From the NCBI GenBank assembly GCA_002205965.3, contig NADL03000134.1:124001-188000 (forward strand): DNA of 64,000 nt. Reading direction: 5' to 3'. The DNA comes from Kappaphycus alvarezii (taxonomy: Eukaryota; Rhodophyta; Florideophyceae; Gigartinales; Solieriaceae). Made by a program: the position numbers and the translations under genes. Shown here piece after piece: positions 11,513 through 21,404 of this stretch (positions are counted from its first letter, which is position 1; each line of letters begins with the position of its first letter). A model generated the notes under the pieces. The model was given only the letters and a program-made list of their open reading frames with translations. It was not told where the DNA came from and did not search any database.

Positions 11513-12469
11513 AGGGGAAATGTCTGGGTGCTTTAATTTTTGAAAAATGTGGTCGGTTGGGCCCGGGGTATCTTAGGGGTTGCCGATGATGGAAAGTCCT
11601 ATCTGCCAGCAAAGTTACCTGGAGCATACCACGAGATATGCCCGCCCCTTACTCATCCTTCTCCCCACCAGCCTCTAACCCCTCCAGATCGGCAGCGACA
11701 TCACGGACGTCTTCGCCGTCCGAAGAGTTGAGATCAGACCAGTCCATCCAGCGAGCAGGCACCCACAAATGCTCCGTGCCGTAGGGTCCCATCACAGGCA
11801 GGTTAGTGTCCTTCTCCATGGCCGTAATAATCCCACTCTCGCGCCATGACGTCTGCCCATAGACGCCTTTGGGTGTTGTTTGGTAATCGGCGGCTTCCAC
11901 CAAGGTGGAAGAGTAGAGCTTCCGCCACTAGGTAGCGGGCGCGGGTGTTCGGTACCACAGGGTAGTTCACTATGGGCCTGTTTCTTTGGGGAACAGACGG
12001 AGCCGAGTGAGAATCCGACCTTAAGCCATCAAATATTGCGAACAAAAGGTCCCTCACGGAGCGGTTCAAACCACGCTTTTCTGTCTTGGACGCTTTCACA
12101 CGAGGTAGCAGATCGCATATGATTGCGCCATCACGTGACCGATCCCGTAGTCACGCCACACAGTTACACTGTGCAGGCGGGTGAACCGTTGGAGTTCAGA
12201 CACGAGGTGCTTGACCTGTGCATGTAGCCCGTTGAGGTCTTGTTTCGGTTCACGGAGCAGGGAACGGACGTCACTTTCTAGAGCGAAGTAGACCAGTCGC
12301 AAATAGAGGAAAGATTCTCCGGGCGGCTTGAGCTTCCGCGGGACGTCCGACCAAGCGGCCTCCGTCCTCGCGAAAGGTGCTGCGGGATCCTCCAGGGTGT
12401 CCAAATGCCAGTCTCCTTCGTCTTCGCCTTCCTCTCCGCAATCGTCTGACAAGTTGAACATCGGGATGG
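11513..12469 (-). mobile_element. 0.95-kb ORF-bearing repeat, copy 2
   Basis: This is nearly identical to 7,067-8,019, differing mainly by single-base indels. The ATG near 12,461 opens MFNLSDDCGEEGEDEGD and this copy stays in frame longer, through RRFTR-like and VWRDYGIGHV stretches, before breaking near 12,096. The rest of the protein lies in the next frames and ends GLEAGGEKDE at a stop near 11,648. The two copies carry different frameshifts, so the source copy was probably intact. The - strand 3' end carries the LINE-B-type tail. Function is unknown. Confidence 0.6.
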
Positions 12470-12929
12470 TGCAGTACAGTACTCCCTTACAATTGATCTC
12501 TTAATACTCTCCGCACACTCTCGTGCCCTAACACTAGAAAAGTGAAAATGGGGGGTTAATTTACTGTGGTAGATAAGTGGGTTGGTACCCAGTAAACTAG
12601 AAAAAGATTTACCATCCCTTACTGTACATGATAATCATCTTTACTTCATGTTTTAGACCTAGCTGACAGTGTATGCTGAGCTTATATATGATGGTTGATG
12701 TTTTTGAATACATTAAAAGATTCCCGCCCCCCTTTGCAGCACAGATAGTGTAACTGAAAAGCAATTACGTAATGCCGTACGCTGGAGATCCACAGATCTC
12801 CGTAGAACAATTTGAAGGTACAGTACTGTACCGTACATGTACTGTACGGTATCAAAATGTACGACCACGTCAATTTTCCAATCTTGAAGATTGCACGGGC
12901 ATGCTCCCATCCGCAACCCGCAACCCGCA
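12470..12929. other. GTAC-rich and A/T-rich spacer
   Basis: Contains CAGTACAGTACT near 12,473, a GTACAGTACTGTACCGTAC stretch near 12,818-12,850, and a GTTTTTGAATACATTAAAAG phrase at about 12,698 that also occurs at 10,010. No gene is seen. Confidence 0.4.
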
Positions 12930-13390
12930 ACCCGCACTGCTTCCACGCTCTTGCTCGCAAATACGAGGATAGCCAAACCGCCCACACAACGCCCTACGCC
13001 AGGCTTTCCGACGCTTTTGCAAAGTTGCCACTTCAGACCTCGCAGTACTGTATGTACTTCCCCAGGACCTCCCCCCCTAAGGAATCTCTTCCATCATCAC
13101 CCCACTTACCTTCCAAATCCATTGCACAAATATCAAGTGCTTATGGTCTCTTTTACAATCATATCGCCTTACATGTCACAGCCACACATCCTCACTCCCA
13201 ATCTCTGGTCCCCCAGCGAGCTAATGCGGGGTGCGGCCGCTGCTCTCGGCAGACCTTTTTGAGTTGATTGTTATTGAGAGTTGGTGTATCTCTCTTTGCT
13301 AGTGATGGCAAGTGCTGGGATCAACATTTTATTTACTCCCGACAAAGACCCGTCTGGAGCTTTGTTGTCGGGGAAAACTAAGATGGTAAC
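12930..13390 (+). pseudogene. LINE-A-like restriction-like endonuclease fragment
   Basis: Short frames recall the C-terminus of LINE-A: HNALRQAFRRFCKV (compare RRHNVLRNALHRYCK), AYGLFYNHIALHVTATHP (compare AYGLDPKDIALDVTVAHP) and GGAAAALGRPF-like residues. The Asp of the DVT core is replaced by His. The fragment stops at 13,390, exactly where Gypsy-A is inserted, so it was probably the target. Confidence 0.6.
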
Positions 13391-13695
13391 TGATAGGGGT
13401 AAATCGTCGGGAGAAGAGATATTCAAACCAACACCCCAAGAAGGAGGTGTTGCAAGCGACAAAAGTGCTACCATGGTATAGTTGAACGAACGAAAAGGAG
13501 TGTATAGGGAAGACAGTTGAATGGGCTACAAGCAAGTATGGAAGGGGCAGGGTCTACCACCTATGCTTAGTGACTAGGGTAAAATAAATGCTTCTTGGGT
13601 CTGAAGTTGACTCTCAACTTCCTAACTATTTGGGACTGAGCTTGAAGCTGTCTGCCAACTTGCTTGACCTCCACAAGAGGAAGCAGTTTACTCAG

Positions 13696-13703
13696 CTTAT
13701 ATA
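13696..13703 (-). promoter_or_regulatory. Probable LTR TATA box
   Basis: The word GTCTATATAAGCTGAGTAAA is kept in the Gypsy-A LTRs, in LTR-C (about 63,324) and with changes in LTR-B (about 21,712) and LTR-D (about 51,486), far better than its surroundings. A core promoter is the simplest reading. Confidence 0.5.
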
Positions 13704-13856
13704 GACTTTTTGGGTATTCCTAAAGTCTCAAAGAAACATACTAAAAACCATAAAATGCATCAAATGGAATCGTGTGAACGAGAAAGACTAACAGCAGATA
13801 CTATCAGGATAAATATCTAGGATATGGATAAATATCTAGATTCTTTCCTTCATATC

Positions 13857-14054
13857 TTAGTCCTCTACATCAGAGCCAAACAGTTCCCCCAAAATATCCA
13901 TTCCGCCCAGGCAGTCCACATAAATATCCGCGAACGGCTTAGAATTCTCCATTGCCTCCTGCGAAATATTTAAACCACTGAGGACGCCCCCATCCAGTTC
14001 CAGAATCGGGAACACCTGGTCCATATTTTCCGGCCCCTTATATAGAGTTTTCAA
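13857..14054 (-). pseudogene. LTR-embedded ORF, C-terminal remnant
   Basis: Sixty-five codons inside the Gypsy-A LTR encode GPENMDQVFPILELDGGVLS and end ELFGSDVED. The same segment ends the longer LTR ORFs at 21,844-22,383 (- strand) and 62,564-63,193 (+ strand). Here the acidic and N-terminal parts are missing and replaced by unrelated sequence with the GC-rich minisatellite. The partner LTR (near 18,050-18,240) has the same remnant but a small deletion shifts the frame. Function is unknown. Confidence 0.6.
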
Positions 14055-14157
14055 CCCTCACAATCCGTAGCACCAATACAGTACCATATGCCCTATTGGC
14101 ACCGCTACAGTACGGCGCAAAGCCCCCTCTAAAAATAATTGAGAATAAAACTGTAAC

Positions 14158-14251
14158 TACAGTGACAGTGCAGCCAGCACAGCATGCCAGCGCAGCCAGC
14201 GCAGAGTGCCAGCGCAGCCAGCGCAGAGTGCCAGCGCAGCCAGCACAGTAT
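14158..14251. repeat. GC-rich minisatellite in the LTR
   Basis: About three and a half copies of a 24-base unit built on GTGCCAGCGCAGCCAGCGCA. The same array is in the partner LTR at about 18,354-18,448, but it is absent from LTR-B and LTR-C, so it is a novelty of this subfamily. Confidence 0.75.
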
Positions 14252-14358
14252 GCCAAATAATATCTACAATTTTCATTATATCACGCCCCTCGCTCAAGAC
14301 GAACGTCCGGCTCGTCATCATTGTTCTTCTTCTGTTTCCGCTAGTGTTCTCTGTGTAT

Positions 14359-15499
14359 TCATAAAATGTAAGGTCTTTCCTGGGGGACACATAGCTTTTC
14401 TTTAAGCTCCTCAAATGCAGTTTGCATTTCCTTGTTCCAGTAAAATTTTCCGTTCGTCGCAGTGCTGGCATGTAACGGTGCTGCAGTCTTGGCGAAATCT
14501 TTATAAATCTTCTGTAGTATGAGGCCAGTCCTAAGAAGCTTCGAACCTCCGTTTTGAGGCGGGCCTTGTGCCAACTTGATTTTTTTCGTTTTCTCTGGAT
14601 CCACTAATTCCCTCTTGATCGACGATATGCCGAGTAATTGGATAGAAGTTTTCGCAAAGAAGCATTTGCTCAACTTAATTTTCAGGCTGTATGCGATATC
14701 CTCTCCACACTGTCTTGACATGCGATATGTGCTGATCCAAGGTTTTTGAGAATATACCACATCATCGATATAAACTCTTGCAAATGGAAGTCCTTTCAAA
14801 ACCTCGTTCATCATTCTTTGGAATGTAGCTGGGGCATTCATGAGACCAAAAGGCATTACTTCGGACCTGAATGTACCGGCTTGCTGGTAAAAGTTGTTAT
14901 TTACTTACATTTTTCATCCAATGGAATCTGCCAATAACCAGTGTAAAGATCAATTGAGGTGAAGTATCTCCCGTCCTTCAAGTCCTCGAGGATTTCCTCC
15001 ATATTTGGAATCGGAAATCGATCGGGTATCATTCTCTGGTTCAGTTGTCGGTAATCGACGCAAAAGCGAAGTTTTCCATCCTTTTTGGTGCTACCACAAC
15101 TGGAAATGACCATGGGGATGAAACTGGCCGAATAATATCATTTTCCAGCATACTTGTAACATTCTCTGAGATAAATTGGTCATATTTTGGCGGTTGACGT
15201 CTAGGCCTGTGGTAAATTGGTTGAGTATCGGTAAGTTCAAATGAGTGAGTGACCGGTACGCTTGCTTGTCTTAGATCGGAACGCTCCATGCAATTACTTC
15301 GGAAGATGTTAAAATGTCGGATATTTTCATTGAGGCGGGGGCTGGAAGGTGCTGTACTTTTCTTGAATTTCTGCCATTTGGCGCTGGTCTTCTTCTCGAC
15401 TCCCTCCAAATTTTGAAGGACCTCTTCCGGCGTGCTCACATCTTCAGATATGGAATTCGATATATTCTTGTTTTCCTTGCAATTGTAATCTTCTTTCAT
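14359..15499 (-). pseudogene. Gypsy-A reverse transcriptase, broken
   Basis: Three frames encode a Ty3/gypsy RT. The first ends with SPWSFPVVVAPK, the second has KDGKLRFCVDYRQLN and FTSIDLYTGYWQIPLDEK (motif A), the third has MPFGLMNAPATFQRMMNEVL and VYIDDVV (catalytic motif). The last residues, TNGKFYWNKEMQTAFEELKE, are the RT/RNase H junction. Two frameshifts break it. The protein stops there because RNase H and integrase are deleted from this copy. Confidence 0.9.
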
Positions 15500-15622
15500 G
15501 CTCGAATTCCGTCCTTTGATTCGATATTATCGCAAAAAGAAACACATTCAGGTGTCAACCTACCCTAGAATTCCAGTCTTCATCTGTTTCAAACCCAGAA
15601 TCATAATCATCCCATGCCATGT

Positions 15623-16546
15623 TCAGTATCCCCGAGCGTACCCTTCTCCACTTCCGAAAGTGTTAGTTGGTTCGGAATCTTCGCTGTCATAGCTAGAAGT
15701 GAAATCTTCACTGTCCGTTTCTTTCAAATCTACCGGATGTGTGCTTTTGTCGAAATCCAGGGGCATCTTCACGGTTCTGCCGTCAACATTAACTGAAACG
15801 ATTTGGTTGCCCAAGTCAATGCAGGTCCCTAGTCTTTCCATGGTAGGGCAGCCAATGATTGCATCGAAAGGGAGATCAGGCATGACAAGAAAGTCTACAT
15901 CAACTTTAGAGTCCCCAAAGAACACGGAAACCTTGTCAACAGTGCCCATGCATTTTGATACGGTTCCATCCGCCACAGTTATTCTTCGAGTAGTTGGAAT
16001 AATTTCAAGACCTAGATCTGTCACCAAAGTTTCTGAAATAAGGTTTGGAACAGCGCCCGAATCGAAAAGAGCTTGGGTTTGCATTCCCAATACTTTGACT
16101 GGTACTAGTTTAAGACGTCTTGGTGCTGTCGAGGCCGATTGAAGAAACAGTTTCTTACCCTTAGCGGACTTATTAGACCTGATAATTTTTTTGAGTTCTT
16201 TTCTCGCGTCCTCTGCGTCGCCCCTCAAAAGTTGACCAAACGTTATCCCAGTTGGGGCTGATGCAAGCTCAGCCACCAAATTGTACTTCTTCACATATTC
16301 TAGTACGTCCTTCGGGATATTCTTAAATTTCTTACTCTTTTTCGTCTTCTTGGCCGGAGTGACTCCCACTCCTGGAACAACTTGATCAGACCTCTTGGTT
16401 CGAGGAGGTACAGGTGCTGGGATATGCTCCAGCATTCCATAATCTAGCCTAGGTTTTTTCGATAAAATGTTCCCTTCCCCATCCCTTTTTGTCACATTGA
16501 CTTGACTGATTTCTTCAGCGATGGATACGTTACCGGCATCCGTCAA
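15623..16546 (-). CDS. Gypsy-A retropepsin-type aspartic protease
   Basis: The 307-residue frame is intact. It contains QTQALFDSGAVPNLISETLV, with the catalytic DSGA motif of a retroviral-type aspartic protease at about 16,050, and FDAIIGCPTMERLG further on, the usual second protease signature. The N-terminal part is Lys-rich. It overlaps the end of the gag frame by about 17 bases, so expression by frameshifting is likely. It would process the Gag-Pol polyprotein. The family is clear; activity is not shown. Confidence 0.85.
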   Translation of the reverse strand: MTDAGNVSIAEEISQVNVTKRDGEGNILSKKPRLDYGMLEHIPAPVPPRTKRSDQVVPGVGVTPAKKTKKSKKFKNIPKDVLEYVKKYNLVAELASAPTGITFGQLLRGDAEDARKELKKIIRSNKSAKGKKLFLQSASTAPRRLKLVPVKVLGMQTQALFDSGAVPNLISETLVTDLGLEIIPTTRRITVADGTVSKCMGTVDKVSVFFGDSKVDVDFLVMPDLPFDAIIGCPTMERLGTCIDLGNQIVSVNVDGRTVKMPLDFDKSTHPVDLKETDSEDFTSSYDSEDSEPTNTFGSGEGYARGY

Positions 16547-17498
16547 CTTTGATCCTTCTGTTTTGTAAGATTTTCATCTCTGGTCCTGACTCTCCTTGCG
16601 TCCGATAAATTTGCTCTTCTGTTGTCTTTAGACCAGCAGTTACTTTCATGATGCCCATATCGACCGCACTTTCCACAACGAGTGTTTCTATGTGGATTAT
16701 CAGGACACCTATTTGCAAAGTGTCCAGGCTTGTGACAGTAGGAACAGACTTCTGCGGCCTTGGGGCCCCAGACTGGTTCTTCTTAATGGTAAGAGTAAGG
16801 CTTTCCAACTGCGAGGTTATCATGTCAAGTCGATTATCGAATCGGGTTTCCAACCTTTCTTCCAAGTTTTTGACATCGCTCCTGACTGATTCCAATGCTG
16901 CTGCGCTAGTAGCTGGCCTTTGATAATTCTTTTCAGGATGTACGATCGGCATAGATGTACGGGTTTCCCTCGGTATTTCACTTAGTGACTGAAACGTCTC
17001 CGAATTTTTGACAAATTCTACTATGGTACCCTTCAGTTCATTAAAAGTGTGAGGGCCCTTGATGAGGAGGAAATCGGAGAGCCGCTTATCCCCCATCGCC
17101 GCCTTACGCAGCATTCCGTACTTGGCTTGGGCGTTGAACCCAGCCTTTTCATAGAGATCACACAAGTATACCAATGAGCTTAACAAATCGTCGAAGTTGA
17201 GCCGGGCCTCTATGGCGGTACGAATCATCTCATCTGGTTCTACCTCCTTAGCATATTCTTTCACAAGCCACTCACATACCTCACCGAAGTTACGCCCATT
17301 CCCGTTAAGAGACCACCCGTTGATAAACTTGGCCTTATATTTGTGCTTTGCGTCACCATGAAGATAGGCGAAGATACTTTCGGCCTTCTCTTCATCGCTC
17401 TTCTCACGCATCACAACGTTGACATATGTATAGAGAAACTCCTCAACGTCTTCATTCTTGCCCCCTGTGAACGTTATACGAGCAGCGTTGAGATCCAT
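16530..17498 (-). CDS. Gypsy-A Gag
   Basis: A 322-residue frame starts at an ATG about 90 bases inside the 5' LTR. Its middle (EEFLYTYVNVVMREKSDEEK, then YLHGDAKHKYKAKF) has the layout of a Ty3/gypsy capsid. Near 16,770 the best coding moves to another frame, where two CCHC knuckles are found (CSYCHKPGHFANRC and CGKCGRYGHHESNC, about 16,660-16,740). The annotated frame therefore loses the knuckles through a recent frameshift. It would form the particle shell and bind RNA. Confidence 0.8.
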   Translation of the reverse strand: MDLNAARITFTGGKNEDVEEFLYTYVNVVMREKSDEEKAESIFAYLHGDAKHKYKAKFINGWSLNGNGRNFGEVCEWLVKEYAKEVEPDEMIRTAIEARLNFDDLLSSLVYLCDLYEKAGFNAQAKYGMLRKAAMGDKRLSDFLLIKGPHTFNELKGTIVEFVKNSETFQSLSEIPRETRTSMPIVHPEKNYQRPATSAAALESVRSDVKNLEERLETRFDNRLDMITSQLESLTLTIKKNQSGAPRPQKSVPTVTSLDTLQIGVLIIHIETLVVESAVDMGIMKVTAGLKTTEEQIYRTQGESGPEMKILQNRRIKVDGCR

Positions 17499-17587
17499 GA
17501 TTACAGAAAAGAAATCCCCTCGAATGGTTCCCTAAGACTGCTCAACTCGAATACCTCGGGTGCAACCCCCTCCACAAGAGTACCAAA

Positions 17588-18474
17588 TGATAGGGGTAAA
17601 TCGTCGGGAGAAGAGATATTCAGAACCAACCACCCCAAGAAGGAGGTGTTGCAAGCGACAAAAGTGCTACCGTGGTATAGTTGAACGAACGAAAAGGAGT
17701 GTATAGGGAGACAGTTGAATGGGCTACAAGCAAGTATGGAAGGGGCAGGGTCTACCACTATGCTTAGTGCTAGGGTAAAATAAATGCTTCTTGGGTCTGA
17801 AGTTGACTCTCAACTTCCTAACTTGGGACTTGAGCTTGAAGCTGTCTGCCAACTTGCTTGACCTCCACAAGAGGAAGCAGTTTACTCAGCTTATATAGAC
17901 TTTTTGGGTATCCCTAAAGTCTCAAAGAAACATACTAAAACCATAAAATGCATCAAATGGAATCGTGTGAACGAGAAAGACTAACAGCAGATACTATCAG
18001 GATAAATATCTAGGATATGGATAAATATCTAGATTCTTTCCTTCATATCTTAGTCCTCTACATCAGAGCCAAACAGTTCCCCCAAAATATCCATTCCGCC
18101 CAGGCAGTCCACATAAATATCCGCGAACGGCTTAGAATTCTCCATTGCCTCCTGCGAAATATTTAAACCACTGAGGACCCCCATCCAGTTCCAGAATCGG
18201 GAACACCTGGTCCATATTTTCCGGCCCCTTATATAGAGTTTTCAACCCTCACAATCCGTAGCACCAATACAGTACCATATGCCCTATTGGCACCGCTACA
18301 GTACGGCGCAAAGCCCCCTCTAAAAATAATTGAGAATAAAACTGTAACTACAGTGACAGCGCAGCCAGCACAGCATGCCAGCGCAGCCAGCGCAGAGTGC
18401 CAGCGCAGCCAGCGCAGAGTGCCAGCGCAGCCAGCACAGTATGCCAAATAATATCTACAATTTTCATTATATCA
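17588..18474 (-). repeat. Gypsy-A 5' LTR
   Basis: The 887-bp partner of 13,391-14,283. Two bases inside it on the - strand, a TGGTACTCTTGTGGAG stretch is a plausible primer-binding site, though I could not match it to a tRNA. The right flank GTAAC matches the left flank of the element. Confidence 0.92.
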
Positions 18475-18857
18475 GTAACCGTAGAGTATTCGGTGCGGGT
18501 TCGAGTGTAATTCTTGAGATCGGTCGGGTCCATGCGCAAGACCCCAAAACAATCCCAGTATGGAAAAAAACAGGCCTTGAAATCGAAGCCAATCTGGTGC
18601 TTCTTCGCGGAATTCTTACAGCCTGAGGTAATCTTTGTCCGACAGCCAGTGCTTGAGCTCGTGTTTGATCTTATCCGTTCTTGCTTTGCTCGAGTTGGTG
18701 TCTCTGCGTTCGTGGATGAGTTTTTCGCCTTCCCAAGGCAGCTGTATCTAGCGTCTTGACCAGACCACCGATTTGGCCCATGCTGTGTAGTCCCAGACCA
18801 TGCGCTATATGGCGCTAGTGGTCTCCTGAGTATTGATCATTAAAGGATGCTTTTCGT
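18475..18857. other. No recognised gene
   Basis: Flanking DNA to the right of Gypsy-A. A short + strand frame (18,514-18,759) is not recognised. Confidence 0.35.
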
Positions 18858-19325
18858 ATCTAGGGGGAAATTTTTGGGTTATTTTAATGCATGGAAGATG
18901 TGGTCGGTTATATCCACGCGGCTAAAGCATTATGCGGGATAAGTCGTCGCTGACGGGTACACTACAGTACATATATACCGGTCTGCCGGTCCCGGTGCCG
19001 AACGAGGTCTGTCAAGAATTGCTGAGTACATCGCTCTACGAAAGGCAGTAGCCCTGCTCTCGAGCGCGATCGCTTGTTCACAGATTATCAGTTCGCTCAT
19101 ACAACAACGAACTTCTGTCGCGATCAACCGACGACAACTCAACCGCTCCTGGCTCGGATAGATTTTTCCCCTTTTGAGGGCCGCTAGCCCCCTTTTCTGC
19201 TTGGTAAAGTCTTCGTCTTCTTCTCTAGAGTACATGACCTTCCTGCTGTATCTAGTGTCTATCCGCGATAGCACTGCCCCATATGACGCACACATTGTCC
19301 TCATACGTATGAGGACAAAATACAC
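18858..19325 (-). mobile_element. Tail-bearing repeat with a 131-codon ORF
   Basis: On the - strand an ORF from 19,325 to 18,930 has a basic-acidic start (YSRKVMYSREEDEDFTKQKR) and no family I recognise. It is followed by the LINE-B-type 3' tail (18,858-18,905), and the last 100 bases match 663-770. The layout, ORF then tail, is like the 0.95-kb repeats at 7,067 and 11,513. It may be another non-autonomous retroelement or a strongly diverged LINE end. Confidence 0.45.
19295..19318. repeat. Perfect 24-bp palindrome
   Basis: TTGTCCTCATAC is followed directly by its reverse complement. An imperfect relative, GTCCTCATAAGTATTAGGAC, lies at about 19,351-19,371. The pair may be the ends of a small element, or two inverted repeat ends joined after loss of the middle. 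Confidence 0.7.
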
Positions 19326-19448
19326 CAGTGATAAAAGATGAAGGGGTAAAAATAGTCCTCATAAGTATTAGGACAAAACCTCTTTTATCATACCAGAATG
19401 TACAGTAAGTAAAATTTTTGGGGGGGCCGTAAATATTTACTAAAAAAT

Positions 19449-20540
19449 ATACAGTATTTCCCGCTTAATTGCATACAGTTGGTGGACATGTATGTATGTA
19501 TGCAGCTTAAGCGGGAAATGCAGGTAAGCGGGAATCAGACTGCAAGGCCATCGAATGGTCTTCACAGGCATAGAAAGCCCTTTATTTCAGCTAAGAAACA
19601 GTACACCGGACTAAAAAAGGCTTAAAGTACCGCTCAATTCGAGTCTGGGATTGAGCCTCTCGGCTAAGCTTTGCAACTTATCCTGGACGACAACCAAACC
19701 CTAATTCAATCCCTTTCGTTAGGCAAAGCGAGCGACATATAATTTTCGCCATTGCTAAAATTCTCTGCTGTTCTTTCAGAGATGGTAGCTCCAAGTATTC
19801 CCCCTCCTGGCTCGCCTCTTCATTCGCAACCCGTCATCCGGTGTACGACATTGCGTCACAATATCGTTAACGATAGAATCTTCATTAAACACTTCAAAAT
19901 ATTGTTCTCATCTTCCGGGTTTAGGAAATGCTCTACAGACATCCTTTTCGCTGTTGCAACAGCTGAAGCAATGTGAAATTCCAGCATCGTGGTAGTTTTA
20001 TTCAACAAAGTACGGATCGACATGACTGAAGATGAATGAAACATGCAGCAACCCAGTATGTTTCGAACAATTCGAAATAACAGTCTCAGGGAATTCTCTC
20101 CATAATTCCGTAATCCAATTCATAGCAGCTAACTGATCGAGCTTGTAAATCTTAGTAGCATCACATCATCATTAAGTAAATAGCCTTTCCATCTGTAGCT
20201 GTCTAAATCTGCATTTGAGAGCTGCAATTATACCATCATTACAGGGCTGAATTCTCAGGGTTGTGTTTGGAGGAAGAAATTCCACCTGAGCAAAATCGAG
20301 ATCTGGAATGGTTTCTGCAGTGCCATGCGCCGAACAGTTGTCAATGAGCAATAAAACTTTATGCCCAACCCCTAACCTATATATATTTGTTAAACATCTG
20401 CAACCATTCAAAAAAACAGCGACGAAGTCATCCATGCCTTCATGTTGTATTGATAGTCGAAACCCATCCTCGTGCCCTGTCTTCTTTTTAAAGCACAGAG
20501 GACGACAGGATTTGCGAATAATTATTAGAGGATACAAGAC
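19449..20540 (-). mobile_element. pogo/Tigger transposon relic
   Basis: The transposase piece at 20,172-20,537 encodes LLLIDNCSAHG and FLPPNTTLRIQPCNDGIIAA, the second and third acidic sites of the DDE_1 family (pogo, Tigger, jerky). The usual QPLDQGII is changed to QPCNDGII. The C-terminal region continues through stops to about 19,800 (KLDQLAAMNWITELWREFPE). The left end at 19,449 starts CAGTATTTCCCGCTTAA, with the inverted word TTAAGCGGGAAA near 19,507, probably the terminal repeat. The N-terminal DNA-binding domain and first Asp are lost at 20,540. Confidence 0.8.
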
Positions 20541-21404
20541 CGGGAAACCTAGACCCGCTTCACGGGGTCTCGCTTTTCTATGCGAGAGAACCGCTTCAGC
20601 GTGGAATAAATATCAGTGTGGTGACGGTCGGGGTGAGAAGCGACGTTGGCGTGGCATGAGGGCTGTTAAGAGTACTCCAGACAGAGATAAAGAGGTGGGA
20701 TAGGTCAGTCTGGGATGGGGGGGGTGAGGTTTTTGTGGAGTACCGAGTTGGCTCCATAGGCTGTGATGTTATGGATTGTGCGGGCCGCCGTGGTCTTCTG
20801 GTTGCCTTTGCCCGTCTTGGTGGTAGCCTGAAGGGTGGAGAGGAAGTTTGAGGCTTGTCGTTGGAGGAGGCTGGTGAGGTCCGGGATTTGGAGGATGGCT
20901 CGCAGGTGGGATAGGTGGGTGGTGCTGAAATTACCTCTCGTGCGGAGGTAGGATGCGAAGAGGTGCCGCTGGATGGAAAGCTCGGCGTGATGGAGCTCAT
21001 CGAGGTCCCACCTTCATACGCAGCACGTACAGGTACGTGCTGCGTATGAAGGTGTGGAGGAGGTGGCCAGGGCGGGCAGGGGTCATGTCAGTAGTGAGGG
21101 GTTGTTTGTAACAGGGACCGGGTGCCTTGTAGGGTACCTTGTGCCTGATGATGGTCGCGTCGGGGTGTATCCCCAGGGGGTGATTATCATCCCTAGGTAA
21201 GGGGCATTGTCGGAGAGAGGGATCGCCTCGGATTGGATTGAGAGTGGTTGTTCTGGGTGGGCAGGGTGTCGGGAGGTTACTATGCACTTGTTGGGTGCCC
21301 AGTTCATATGTGTGCCCGATGGCCACCTTTGACATTCGTCGAGGAGAGTCTGGAGGAGGGAAGGTTCGTGGGGGTGGAGAAGGGCGTCGTCTGCGAATAG
21401 TTAC
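20541..21404 (-). pseudogene. LINE-E: RT motif C and downstream region
   Basis: The - strand starts with LFADDALLHPHEPSLL (RT motif C, 21,345-21,400) and continues MNWAPNKCIVTS, as in the fragment at 32,390-32,760. The C-terminal part is broken by stops. The RT is cut at 21,404, exactly where Gypsy-B's LTR begins, so Gypsy-B inserted into the catalytic motif. Its Phe-Ala-Asp-Asp without Gly sets this LINE apart from LINE-A, B, C and D. Confidence 0.65.
21009..21054. repeat. Perfect 22-bp hairpin with 2-base loop
   Basis: The left arm 21,009-21,030 (CACCTTCATACGCAGCACGT then AC) is matched exactly by 21,033-21,054. It lies within LINE-E coding sequence and interrupts it, so it looks like a fold-back duplication of the LINE sequence. 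Confidence 0.85.

Larger units (their letters stand above)
13391..14283 (-). repeat. Gypsy-A 3' LTR
   Basis: The 893-bp copy pairs with 17,588-18,474. It starts TGATAGGGGTAAATCGTCGG on the + strand and ends in ATATCA. It contains a TATA-like box (13,696-13,703 on the - strand), a GC-rich minisatellite at its right end and a remnant ORF (13,857-14,054). Diverged relatives are at 21,405, 51,440, 59,730/60,771 and 62,259. Confidence 0.93.
13391..18474 (-). mobile_element. Gypsy-A: Ty3/gypsy element with paired LTRs, internally deleted
   Basis: Two near-identical LTRs (13,391-14,283 and 17,588-18,474), both TG...CA, bound a 3.3-kb interior read on the - strand: gag, aspartic protease, RT and the first residues of RNase H. 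The remaining RNase H and all of integrase are gone, and coding ends about 75 bases before the 3' LTR. The 5-bp target duplication GTAAC is exact (13,386-13,390 and 18,475-18,479). The high LTR similarity, with mostly one-base indels, indicates recent insertion. A purine-rich GCGAGGGGCG precedes the 3' LTR. The element is non-autonomous as seen. Confidence 0.92.
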
